A stretch of 24,977 bases of DNA, taken from positions 1 through 24,977 of the forward strand of contig JAIRWW010000159.1 in assembly GCA_031268685.1 (NCBI GenBank), in the 5' to 3' direction. The translations under genes were made by a program, and so were the position numbers. This document shows, piece by piece, positions 17,273 through 24,977 of the stretch. How positions within the stretch are numbered: the first letter of the stretch is position 1; the number at the start of each line of letters is the position of its first letter. Under the pieces are notes generated by a model that did not search any database, was not told the DNA's origin, and saw only the letters and a program-made list of their open reading frames with translations. Source of the stretch: Azoarcus sp. (GTDB lineage Bacteria; Pseudomonadota; Gammaproteobacteria; Burkholderiales; Rhodocyclaceae).

Positions 17273-18408
17273 AAGTCATGCTCGTCATGGGAACCCGCCC
17301 CGAAGCCATCAAGCTCGCGCCAGTCATCGACGCGCTAAAAGCGGCTTCTATCCAGACAACAATATGCGCGACCGGACAACACCGCGAAATGCTGGATCAG
17401 GCGCTGCAAATATTCGCCATCGAACCGGACGTTTCGCTCTCCGCCATGCAAACCGGCCAAACGCTCAACAGTCTGGCCGCCCGCCTGCTTACCGGCATGG
17501 ACATCGCGCTGGATCGACACCGGCCAGACTGGGTGCTGGTGCAGGGCGACACCACCACCGCCTTTTGCAGCGGCCTGGCCGCCTTCCATCGCGGCATCCC
17601 GGTCGGCCACGTAGAAGCTGGCCTGCGCACAGGCGATCTCTCCAACCCCTTTCCAGAAGAAGCCAACCGCAGCCTGCTTGCCCGCATCGCCACGCTGCAC
17701 TTCACCCCCACACAGAAAAACCGTCAGGCCCTGCTGGCGGAAGGCATCCCGGCGACCGCCATCCATGTCACCGGCAATACCGTGGTCGATGCAATGCAAA
17801 AAGCGCATACCCTGGCCAATGTGGCGCAAACGGCAGGCCGTCTGCCGATACTCGAAACCATCCTGAAAGCGGCGCAAGACAGATCACTGGCGCTCGTCAC
17901 CTGCCATCGGCGCGAAAACCTCGGCAGCGTACTGGAAAATATCTGTCATACCCTGAAGCGCCTGTGCGAACGCCACGCCGATCTCTACTGGGTGTTCCCG
18001 GTACACCTGAACCCGAACGTCCAGAAACCGGCAAAGAGCATCCTCGCTGGCATTCCCAACCTGTGCCTGCTTGATCCGGTCGACTACCTGACCAGCCTGG
18101 CGCTGATCGCCCGCGCCAGCCTGATCCTCTCCGACTCCGGCGGCATCCAGGAAGAAGCCCCCGCATTCGGCGTACCGGTCATCGTCATGCGCAAACACAC
18201 GGAACGGCAGGAAGGCATCGCGGCGGGATTTGCCACCCTTGCAGGGCAAACGCCGGAAAACATCGAAGCCGCCGTCGACGAATGGCTCTCGCACCCAGAA
18301 CGGCGCAAAAAGCTGAAAAACAGCGCCAACCCTTACGGCGATGGCCGGGCCGCACAACGAATCGCCGCCTTACTGCAAGGCCGGACGACTGGAGAATTCA
18401 TTGGCTGA
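17269..18408 (+). CDS. wecB: UDP-N-acetylglucosamine 2-epimerase (non-hydrolysing)
   Basis: A 379-residue enzyme that interconverts UDP-GlcNAc and UDP-ManNAc in the cytoplasm. Family residues are at the expected sites: D94 in VQGDTTT, E116 in HVEAGLRTGD, E130/E131 in PFPEEANR and H213 in TCHRREN (compare E. coli D95, E117, E131, H213). The UDP-binding end motif DSGGIQEEAPAFGVPV is present. The start ATGAAAGTCATG overlaps the deacetylase stop by four bases. No ManNAc dehydrogenase (wecC) follows, so the product may be used as ManNAc or modified by genes outside the window. Confidence 0.95.
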   Translation: MKVMLVMGTRPEAIKLAPVIDALKAASIQTTICATGQHREMLDQALQIFAIEPDVSLSAMQTGQTLNSLAARLLTGMDIALDRHRPDWVLVQGDTTTAFCSGLAAFHRGIPVGHVEAGLRTGDLSNPFPEEANRSLLARIATLHFTPTQKNRQALLAEGIPATAIHVTGNTVVDAMQKAHTLANVAQTAGRLPILETILKAAQDRSLALVTCHRRENLGSVLENICHTLKRLCERHADLYWVFPVHLNPNVQKPAKSILAGIPNLCLLDPVDYLTSLALIARASLILSDSGGIQEEAPAFGVPVIVMRKHTERQEGIAAGFATLAGQTPENIEAAVDEWLSHPERRKKLKNSANPYGDGRAAQRIAALLQGRTTGEFIG

Positions 18409-19582
18409 ACCAACACCGCCTGGAGACTGCATCCTGTTCGCGACCGCCGACTGGGACGCCCCCTACTGGACGAACAAGCAGCACATCGCCAACGAACTGG
18501 CGCGCATGGGCTGGCGCGTACTTTACGTAGAAAGCCCCGGCATTCGCGCCCCAAGCATCACCGACCGCCGCAACTGGCCGCGCCTGTGGCGGCGACTCAA
18601 AATTGGCCTGAGCAACCTGTATTCCGGCGCAAGAAAACGCCGTGAAAACCTTTGGGTACTCTCCCCGCTGAGCATCCCCGCCAAACACCACCGCCCCATC
18701 GCCAATTGGCTGAACCGCTGCCTGTTGCAAAGCATGATGCAACGCTTTATCCAGACTAAAGGCTTCACAAAACCGCTCATCTGGACATACCACCCCTTCA
18801 TGCTGGAAGCCATCGCACCGCTCAAGCGCAGCGCCCTCCTCTACCACTGCGTAGATGATCTGGCCGCCGTGCCCGGCGTCAATGCAAGAGCATTTCGAGC
18901 TGCGGAACAAAAACTCCTGCAAGCCGCACAAACCGTCTTCACCACATCCAAATCACTGGCCGAACACTGCGCGAAACACAATCCGCACACCCACTTTCTC
19001 CCCAACGTCGCGGACGCCATACATTTCGGCCGCGCCCTCGGCCCCGGCCCAATCCCCGCGGATATGGCCGAGATCCCGGAACCCCGTCTCATCTACCACG
19101 GCGTCCTTTCCGACTTCAAAGTGGATTTCGCCCTGCTACACAAAGCCGCGCAACTGCGTCCGGACTGGCACTGGATATTGATTGGCGAAGAGCGCGAAGG
19201 CCAAAAAAACGAAGACCTTGCCCGACTCTCCGCGCTTCCGAACGTACATCGCCTCGGCTACCGGCCTTACGATGCATTGCCCAACTATCTGCGCGGCGCG
19301 CAAGTCGGCCTTCTGCCAACGCTGCTGAACGACTACACCCGCTCAATGTTTCCGATGAAGTACTTTGAATACCTGGCGGCAGGGCTGCCAATCGTATCGA
19401 CGAAACTGGCATTCACCAAAACACATTGCGCGGGACTGGAAATCGCACAAACACCGGAAGAAATAATCCATGCGGTGGAAAAACAAATCCACCGTGGCAA
19501 ATATTCCCCGGAAGAAACATCGGCGCACATAGCGGATAACACTTGGCTGACAAGAACAAAAAACATGCTTGAAAAGCTCTGA
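18401..19582 (+). CDS. Glycosyltransferase, GT-B fold (TuaH-like family 1)
   Basis: A 393-residue glycosyltransferase. The N-terminal domain has WTNKQHIANELARMGWRVLYVESPG, and YHCVDDLAAVPG in mid-protein is typical of the TuaH-like group, which builds teichuronic acid in Bacillus. The C-terminal donor-binding domain has YRPYDALPNYLRGAQVGLLP and PMKYFEYLAAGLPIVST. I chose the TTG at 18401 because GGAG stands six bases upstream, while the ATG further up lies deep inside wecB and is out of family. It overlaps wecB by eight bases. Donor and acceptor are unknown. Confidence 0.85.
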   Translation: MAEPTPPGDCILFATADWDAPYWTNKQHIANELARMGWRVLYVESPGIRAPSITDRRNWPRLWRRLKIGLSNLYSGARKRRENLWVLSPLSIPAKHHRPIANWLNRCLLQSMMQRFIQTKGFTKPLIWTYHPFMLEAIAPLKRSALLYHCVDDLAAVPGVNARAFRAAEQKLLQAAQTVFTTSKSLAEHCAKHNPHTHFLPNVADAIHFGRALGPGPIPADMAEIPEPRLIYHGVLSDFKVDFALLHKAAQLRPDWHWILIGEEREGQKNEDLARLSALPNVHRLGYRPYDALPNYLRGAQVGLLPTLLNDYTRSMFPMKYFEYLAAGLPIVSTKLAFTKTHCAGLEIAQTPEEIIHAVEKQIHRGKYSPEETSAHIADNTWLTRTKNMLEKL

Positions 19583-19593
19583 ACAGCAGCCCG

Positions 19594-20646
19594 ATGAAGC
19601 TCTCCGTAGATCAAGAAACACCAACGTCCGGACATCTGGCGGCCTTGCCAAAAACATCGCCAGAGGTTGTTTTCAACACCTACCCGTTCGCGTTCGATGT
19701 CATGGGAGGGGGGGAAGTACAACTACTTTCCTGCCGCCGGGAATTATCGCGCCAAGGAATAAAAGCAACATTATTCGACCCCTGGAACCCATGCCTGGAC
19801 GTTTGCGACATCGTTCATTTCTTTTCCGTCATGCCCGGTTCGCTCGCCTTTTGCGAATATGTACGGAAACGGAACATACCTCTTTTCATCTCGCCCAATA
19901 TGTGGATGGACGACAACACATCCAAAAATATCCCACTGGAAAGCATACGCGAACAACTCGAACAAGCCGAGCGCATCGTCTGCAATTCCGCGCTTGAAGC
20001 TCAAAACTTCTCCCGTATCCTTGGGCTGGCAAAAGAAAAATTTCTGGTAATACATTGCGGCATCGACGACATCTTTCTTGATCGCGCGAACACCGCCATC
20101 TTTCGTAAGCGAACCCGCGGGATAAACAACTTTGTCCTGAATGTTGGCACCATCGAAAAAAGAAAAAACCAATTGACCCTTATTCGAGCCATGAAAGCGT
20201 TTCCGACATATTCGGTCGTGCTGATAGGGCATGTCCGCGACCAAATTTACGCCGATCAATGCCTCAAGGAAGGCGGCTCCCAACTCATCTATCTCGGCCC
20301 ATTGCTGCACGAAGACCCCCTGCTTCGTTCCGCCATGGCAGCCTGCGATCTTTTTGTCGGCCCCGGACTGACAGAAACCCCCGGCGGCGCCAATCTGGAG
20401 GCCGCAGCCCAGGGCGCCCCCATAGTCATGACTGAAGCCGGCTCGACGCGGGAATATTTCAAGGACATGGTGAGCTACTTCGACCCCAAAGACGAAACAT
20501 CGCTCACAAACGCCATTGCAACCACATTGGGCAAAGGCTTGGACGAAACTCTGCGCCAGCACACATGCGCCCATTACCGGTGGCAAAAAGTACTCGCCCC
20601 CCTCGTAGAAGCCTACCGAGTAAGCATGGGAAGCCGCGCCTCATGA
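19594..20646 (+). CDS. GT4-type glycosyltransferase
   Basis: A 350-residue GT-B glycosyltransferase. The N-terminal domain includes GGGEVQLLSCRRELSRQG, where the usual acceptor-side glycine loop lies. The donor domain has NVGTIEKRKNQLTLIRA and ends with the retaining E-x7-E motif in TETPGGANLEAAAQGAPIV. It starts 11 bases after the preceding glycosyltransferase with a weak ribosome-binding site and overlaps the next gene by ATGA. A retaining mechanism follows from the E-x7-E motif; the sugar transferred is unknown. Confidence 0.88.
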   Translation: MKLSVDQETPTSGHLAALPKTSPEVVFNTYPFAFDVMGGGEVQLLSCRRELSRQGIKATLFDPWNPCLDVCDIVHFFSVMPGSLAFCEYVRKRNIPLFISPNMWMDDNTSKNIPLESIREQLEQAERIVCNSALEAQNFSRILGLAKEKFLVIHCGIDDIFLDRANTAIFRKRTRGINNFVLNVGTIEKRKNQLTLIRAMKAFPTYSVVLIGHVRDQIYADQCLKEGGSQLIYLGPLLHEDPLLRSAMAACDLFVGPGLTETPGGANLEAAAQGAPIVMTEAGSTREYFKDMVSYFDPKDETSLTNAIATTLGKGLDETLRQHTCAHYRWQKVLAPLVEAYRVSMGSRAS

Positions 20647-21917
20647 AAGTCATGGTGTTTTCCCACATGCATCCCCAGGAAGATATTGATGGGACGATAC
20701 TCTGCGCCTACCATCACGCCCTATGTCTGGCAAAAAAAGGCGTAGAAACCGTCCTTATAGGCGGTAGAAAACATACCGGCAAACAACATGCCGAAATGCT
20801 CGAAAAAATCCCTGGTTCGCCTTTGACCGAATTTCTCATCGACATACACGCCCCTGCCACTTTCTCCCGGACAGGACTAGGATGGCGCGTCCTTCACGAC
20901 CGGCTCGACGCCTGCATCAAAGAATTCGCCCCCGACATCCTCCACTTCCACACGATCATGCCGTTTGGCTTCGAGTTCATCAACAGCGGCAAACACAAAG
21001 CCAAGCGCGTGCTGACCCTGCACAACTACACGCCGCTGTGCGCCAACGATGCATGCATACACGCGGACGACGGAACGCCATGTAACATGGCAAACGCTTC
21101 ACAATGCAAACGCTGCTTTCCGCAACTGTCCGAAGAAGTTTTCAGGAACCACCGCCAGCTCATACTGGAAAACCTCGAACAATTGGACATGCTGACCACG
21201 CCAGGAAATTTCGCTAAAAGCATCTACATGGCGGCAGGCATACAAGCAAAAAAAATCCGCATCATCCGTAACGGAACCCCAATACGCCCCAACACGCTCG
21301 CGCCTCGTCAAAGAGACGGCATCTTGCGTCTCGCCTATATAGGCCGCAATTCGAGTATCAAAGGCTTGAATATCCTGCTTCAGGCATTACTGTTGCTACC
21401 GCATAAAATTCGCGCGGAGAAAAAAGTACGCCTTTCCATATTCGGCCCTCTGAACGAAAACGATCAACCCACGTTTTACAACGTGTTGTCCTCCGAATAC
21501 GTACAACAAGTCTTCTCATTGCTGCGCCCATTGAAAGACATAGTCACAATGCAAGGAAAGTTCAACAATGACGAGCTACCACGGCTGTTGCATGAAATAG
21601 ACTGCCTGGTCATGCCTTCATTATGGTGGGAAGTAACCCCCAACGTCATCCAGGAAGCTTTTGCCTGCCACCGCCCCGTTCTCTGTTCGGACATCGGAGG
21701 AATGGCGGAAATGGTAACAGACGGCATAGATGGATTGCACTTTGAACTGGGCAACCCACACGACCTCAAAGACAAAATACTAAGCTTACTCGATAATGGA
21801 AACCTTCTCAGCGAATTGACCACGAACACCCCGCCCCCTCCATCAATCGATGAAATGACAAAAAACTACATTTCCCTATATAATGAATTATTAAATACAC
21901 GCCTGAAAGTTGCATAA
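20643..21917 (+). CDS. GT4-type glycosyltransferase with cysteine-rich insert
   Basis: A 424-residue retaining GT-B enzyme. The N-terminal domain has DILHFHTIMPFG and LTLHNYTPLCANDACI, followed by a cysteine cluster (four cysteines in CANDAC, PCNM and QCKRC, roughly residues 135-160) known from a subset of GT4 enzymes, where it may bind a metal. The donor domain has AYIGRNSSIKGLNILLQAL and E-x7-E in WEVTPNVIQEAFACHRPV. The start at 20643 overlaps the previous stop (ATGA), and the TAA stop shares one base with the next ATG. Substrates are unknown. Confidence 0.88.
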   Translation: MKVMVFSHMHPQEDIDGTILCAYHHALCLAKKGVETVLIGGRKHTGKQHAEMLEKIPGSPLTEFLIDIHAPATFSRTGLGWRVLHDRLDACIKEFAPDILHFHTIMPFGFEFINSGKHKAKRVLTLHNYTPLCANDACIHADDGTPCNMANASQCKRCFPQLSEEVFRNHRQLILENLEQLDMLTTPGNFAKSIYMAAGIQAKKIRIIRNGTPIRPNTLAPRQRDGILRLAYIGRNSSIKGLNILLQALLLLPHKIRAEKKVRLSIFGPLNENDQPTFYNVLSSEYVQQVFSLLRPLKDIVTMQGKFNNDELPRLLHEIDCLVMPSLWWEVTPNVIQEAFACHRPVLCSDIGGMAEMVTDGIDGLHFELGNPHDLKDKILSLLDNGNLLSELTTNTPPPPSIDEMTKNYISLYNELLNTRLKVA

Positions 21918-23155
21918 TGTTCATTAGCTTTTTCCTGCCGACTTTTGTCAATCATTCACAACTATCACATCAACTCTATCGACAAATGGAGGCAATGGGC
22001 AAAGAAAATCTACACATCATCGCCCCCGAATATTACTTCAATGAACATACCCACTTCCCGGAAACACACCACATCCGGCAGGCGTGGCTGCAAAAACAGT
22101 TTTATCACCCCTATCCGACAAAAGCGGAAATCGATAGTTTCTCAAAAAGCATATATCCAGAAAAATTATTGACCAAAATAAAGCAATACTCCCCATCAAA
22201 TGCCATTCTATATAATCTCCTTCAAATCAATGTTTACCCTGAACTGCTAGATTGGATCATTGGAGAAATTGAAAAAATCGGAAAAATAGATAAAATCGAA
22301 GCCATACTTGCATGGCGCGATTGTGCATCATTAAGTCAGGCAGCAAAGAAAAAGGGAATAAAAATTATTTATAATGAATTAGGGCCTTTTCGTAATCCAT
22401 TGCAGCATGAGACCTTTTATTGGGACTACGAAGGCGTGAAAAACAGCACGGAACTTGCCAAGCGATTCGACCTAAGCCGCAATAACAACTATTTACGCAA
22501 GCAGTGCGAGAAGTGGGCAATGCGCTTCATGCCGGGCTTGCTTTTGCAAATGGATCGACCCGGCTGTGCAGTACTCATGGCATGCGAAGAAGATTTCGCA
22601 TTCATGCAAGGCTTCAGTAATTACAGATTGCTTGCTTACGCAAAGGAACGCTTTCCAAATGAGCGAATCGTTATCCGCCAACACCCGCTGAGCAGGAACG
22701 TTCACTACCGCGACACCGAATACGATGAATCCAGCGACATAAATACCCTGGCAAAAAAATGCGGACATGCAATTACAGCATACTCCAACGCAGCCATTGA
22801 ACTACTCTCACACGGAGTGCGGGTAGATTTCATGGGAGATACGCCACTACGGTTTTTGTCCAATGAAAACATGCGTGACAACGAACGAGCCTGGAAAGCG
22901 GGTTTCTTTTGCATGAACTATCTGGTTCCAGGCAAATTCATGTTCAACCCCGAATATTATCGCTGGCGCTTAACAGACCCCAGCGAGGAAGCAATTTTCG
23001 AGCGCCACAAGGACGCTTGGGAAAAGCTGGCGAATCCAAACAATGCTGTTCCCCCTAAGGTTATCAAAGTCTTTGGCCTCATGGGGCGCCATTCAGCAAG
23101 CTCAGAGCGAGCAGGCAAAAATTATTTAGAGCTTCCTTCACAAAAGGTTTTTTAA
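21917..23155 (+). CDS. Capsule-biosynthesis GT-B protein, KpsC/GT99 (Kdo-transferase)-like
   Basis: A 412-residue protein. NELGPFRNP and ETFYWDYEGV (residues 153-174) resemble the segment of GT99 and related capsule proteins in which an acidic residue and 'GPxRxP' precede a 'T-x-Y-x-D-x-x-G-V' stretch. The later IRQHP (253-257) and AYSNAAIELLSHGVRVDFMG fit the C-terminal domain of KpsC/KpsS-like proteins, where a 'KPHP'-like loop and a serine-rich loop bind CMP-Kdo. A Kdo or other nonulosonate transferase is therefore possible, but this is by-eye similarity. It starts on the last base of the preceding stop. Codon use is more AT-rich than in the genes before it. Confidence 0.62.
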   Translation: MFISFFLPTFVNHSQLSHQLYRQMEAMGKENLHIIAPEYYFNEHTHFPETHHIRQAWLQKQFYHPYPTKAEIDSFSKSIYPEKLLTKIKQYSPSNAILYNLLQINVYPELLDWIIGEIEKIGKIDKIEAILAWRDCASLSQAAKKKGIKIIYNELGPFRNPLQHETFYWDYEGVKNSTELAKRFDLSRNNNYLRKQCEKWAMRFMPGLLLQMDRPGCAVLMACEEDFAFMQGFSNYRLLAYAKERFPNERIVIRQHPLSRNVHYRDTEYDESSDINTLAKKCGHAITAYSNAAIELLSHGVRVDFMGDTPLRFLSNENMRDNERAWKAGFFCMNYLVPGKFMFNPEYYRWRLTDPSEEAIFERHKDAWEKLANPNNAVPPKVIKVFGLMGRHSASSERAGKNYLELPSQKVF

Positions 23156-23227
23156 AAACCCCGAAGCTGTCTAATTATTTCGCCTGCTCATGGATCAATT
23201 CACAACCGGAACAGATAAAGGCACAAC

Positions 23228-23893
23228 ATGTCTAATATTAAACTGAGTATCGACTATAAGGACTGGGCCGAGAAGGCGCAGCCGGGTGAGTTGGCATTTC
23301 ACAAAAAGCCAAACTCAAGAACAAATACGGATTCATTTTATAAATCCAACTCTGAGCTTTTCAAAAAACACGGATTTAGCCCCAATCAATTTTCTGGTGG
23401 CGTGGTAATTGATGCCGGTGCCGGAAGTCGGCTTAGAGCCAAATACTTTAAAGGGTGTCATCGTATAGCAATCGAACCACTGGGTGATAAGTATATGAAC
23501 GAAGTACCATGGTGTGACTTACAAGAAGCTAATGAGGTCATTTCTCTCCCGATAGAAAAAGAGATCATCAGGCTTAAAAATAGTGCTGACTTTGTATTCT
23601 CCATTAATGTCCTCGATCATTGTTACGAGTTTATAAGGTCAATTGAAACCATTTTTTCTTATCTAAAGCCTAATGCAATCTGTTTTTTGACTTTCGACTG
23701 CCATACGGAGGTGGATGATCTGCATCCAATAGTAGTTAATGAAAAAGTAGCAACTGCCGTTATTTATGACTCTGGCTTTATTATCAGCCAAATGTCTAGA
23801 ATCGAAGCTTATCATGAAGGGATAGCTAAATACGCCGTGGCTTACTGGCTTAAAAAACCGTCGACTAAAACAGAGAGCGTTGTGCTTAGGTAA
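23228..23893 (+). CDS. SAM-dependent methyltransferase (class I)
   Basis: A 221-residue methyltransferase. Motif I, VVIDAGAGSRLRAKYF, lies at about residues 59-74; an acidic end of strand 2 is in IAIEP; motif IV is DFVFSINVLDHCYEF (121-135); and YLKPNA is the post-motif loop. It probably methylates a sugar or terminal residue of the glycan, which is an inference from context. It starts 72 bases after the previous gene, the only sizeable gap in the operon, behind a weak AAAGG ribosome-binding site. Base composition is distinctly AT-rich. Confidence 0.8.
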   Translation: MSNIKLSIDYKDWAEKAQPGELAFHKKPNSRTNTDSFYKSNSELFKKHGFSPNQFSGGVVIDAGAGSRLRAKYFKGCHRIAIEPLGDKYMNEVPWCDLQEANEVISLPIEKEIIRLKNSADFVFSINVLDHCYEFIRSIETIFSYLKPNAICFLTFDCHTEVDDLHPIVVNEKVATAVIYDSGFIISQMSRIEAYHEGIAKYAVAYWLKKPSTKTESVVLR

Positions 23894-23902
23894 GTTACTA
23901 AT

Positions 23903-24334
23903 TTGAAACCCAATGGCGTTCTGCGCATTCGGGCCCCTTGCTTAACCTATATGTGCAAATTATATTTGGACCAAGTGCCATTCGCCGACTGGGAAACAGT
24001 ACAAAAACCCAGGCGTATGCTTCACGTACTGGAAGGCGTGGGAGATAATTCTATTAATACAGACAAAGATCCCAACAGAGTGCTCTATGAAGGCGAAGAT
24101 CTTCTACCATCACATGTAGTCAACATGGGTTTTTATTGTGATGATCATAGCTACGTATATGATTTTGATTATTTTAACCAAGATCTTCATAAAATAGGCT
24201 TTCAGCAAGCCATCCAATGTAAATTCGGCGAATCCAAGCATAAACCGCTACGTGAAATAGACAAACACGATGGCGAAGAAACCGGTAAAAACTGGATTCT
24301 CGAAATAGCCATCTGTGTTAAAGTTAGTAAATAA
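23903..24334 (+). pseudogene. 3' half of a second SAM-dependent methyltransferase (5'-truncated)
   Basis: The frame opens directly after the stop of the preceding methyltransferase, in the same reading frame. Its first residues, LKPNGVLRIRAP, are the strand that follows motif IV in class I methyltransferases, and the remainder (HSYVYDFDYFNQDLHKIGFQQAIQCKFGES) is the usual C-terminal part of the 'RVLKPGG' type. No motif I or SAM-binding half is present anywhere upstream. The first ATG-like start is a TTG at 23903 with a poor ribosome-binding site. It is most easily read as a remnant left by a deletion between two related methyltransferase genes, though expression as a 143-residue protein cannot be excluded. 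Confidence 0.6.
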
Positions 24335-24336
24335 CG

Positions 24337-24977
24337 ATGAAAGTAGTTCACATCAGCCCGACTCCAGTCGCCGGCGCTCCCATCAAAATCGTCAATGCAC
24401 TTCGCCGATATGGGAAAATTGACGCGCGATTTATCGACTTGGCCCCTAATATCTATGGCAGACGAACTTTCCCTGAGGATCTTTGCTGGCCAATGGATAA
24501 TAATGAAATTTATAACGAAATATTTAGCGCCAACATTATCCATTTCCATCAAAACGTTTCACTAAAAGAACCAAACCTGAATATTGATTTTACAAACAAA
24601 AACCAATTCCCAAAGACCCATTTCATCAGAGAGTGGCATTCAGAACCGGGATTACATAAACGTCTTGGTAAAATCGATATCGACGCTTTTGAGAATGAAA
24701 GTTTCCCATTACTGTGCATGGCGCAATATCATGAACGTTATTACCCAGAAGCAATACCCGTCCCATTACTAACGAATGTCGAAGACCTCAAAGAAAATAT
24801 CCAACCACTCCCTTTTCCGCCTGTAGTTGCATATTCACCAAGCACTCGACTACCCTTGAGCGAATGGAGATGGACATCGAAAGGGTATGACGAAACATTG
24901 ACAATACTGAGAGAATTGCAAAAAAACCATAATTTCTCAATAGACATCATCGAAGATACGCCTTGGAATGAAGCAAT
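24337..24977 (+). CDS. Glycosyltransferase, N-terminal part (runs off the window)
   Basis: An ATG two bases after the preceding stop opens a frame that stays open to the last base (213 codons). The start MKVVHISPTPVAGAPIKIVNAL is a typical GT-B N-terminus with the acceptor-side glycine loop, and NIIHFHQN is the usual strand before the second half of that domain. FIREWHSEPG follows. The donor domain with E-x7-E would be beyond the right edge, so family and mechanism are not shown. It continues the polysaccharide operon. Confidence 0.72.
   Translation, partial: MKVVHISPTPVAGAPIKIVNALRRYGKIDARFIDLAPNIYGRRTFPEDLCWPMDNNEIYNEIFSANIIHFHQNVSLKEPNLNIDFTNKNQFPKTHFIREWHSEPGLHKRLGKIDIDAFENESFPLLCMAQYHERYYPEAIPVPLLTNVEDLKENIQPLPFPPVVAYSPSTRLPLSEWRWTSKGYDETLTILRELQKNHNFSIDIIEDTPWNEA

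Noticed and set aside
20760..20767. Second GGCGGTAG core
   Set aside because: It is inside a glycosyltransferase coding sequence, is followed by AAAAC rather than CGT, and an 8-mer is expected by chance at about this rate.

Overview
The window looks like a chromosomal segment of a Gram-negative proteobacterium, most likely a betaproteobacterium. The reasons are the sbp / cysTWA / CysB-type regulator grouping, a PssA with the start and core typical of that class, and an ABC-transporter-dependent surface polysaccharide locus. The order is an inference; Rhodocyclales-like would fit the Wolinella-type fumarate reductase, but nothing here proves it. The left 20 kb is moderately GC-rich; the last 3 kb is clearly more AT-rich.

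Region 1 (1-6943, mostly minus strand) is a sulfate/thiosulfate assimilation locus. It has a periplasmic sulfate-binding protein (sbp), two permeases (cysT, cysW), the ATPase (cysA) and a CysB/Cbl-type LysR regulator. The transporter genes are tightly coupled (TGATG and ATGA junctions). A 31-codon reading frame with a good ribosome-binding site ends on the cysT start codon and may be a leader peptide. A plus-strand gene for a probable gluzincin metallopeptidase (HEMTH) separates sbp from cysT. A 34-36 bp degenerate tandem repeat, a dispersed 'RAELVEA' type repeat and a 52-bp near-perfect palindrome lie around the regulator gene.

Region 2 (7162-11764) has pssA (phosphatidylserine synthase with an unusual acidic C-terminal tail) on the plus strand. 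It converges with a minus-strand frdCAB operon for a dihaem, Wolinella-type quinol:fumarate reductase. About 0.8 kb without a convincing gene follows.

Region 3 (12444 to the right edge, all plus strand) is a surface-polysaccharide operon. It starts with a close match to the ops element (GGCGGTAGCGTT), the recruitment site of RfaH-type antiterminators, about 130 bases before the first gene. Then come Wzm and Wzt (ABC exporter, with Wzt lacking the C-terminal glycan-binding domain), a CapK/PaaK-like adenylate-forming enzyme, a NodB-type deacetylase with a long unassigned N-terminal part, WecB (UDP-GlcNAc 2-epimerase), three complete GT-B glycosyltransferases, a KpsC/GT99-like protein, a SAM methyltransferase, the 3' half of a second methyltransferase, and a glycosyltransferase cut by the window edge. 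Most junctions overlap, so the genes are probably co-transcribed. The working model is a glycan containing ManNAc-derived residues, possibly de-N-acetylated and re-acylated by the deacetylase/ligase pair, and exported by Wzm/Wzt. The initiating transferase, outer-membrane parts and the antiterminator are not in this window.
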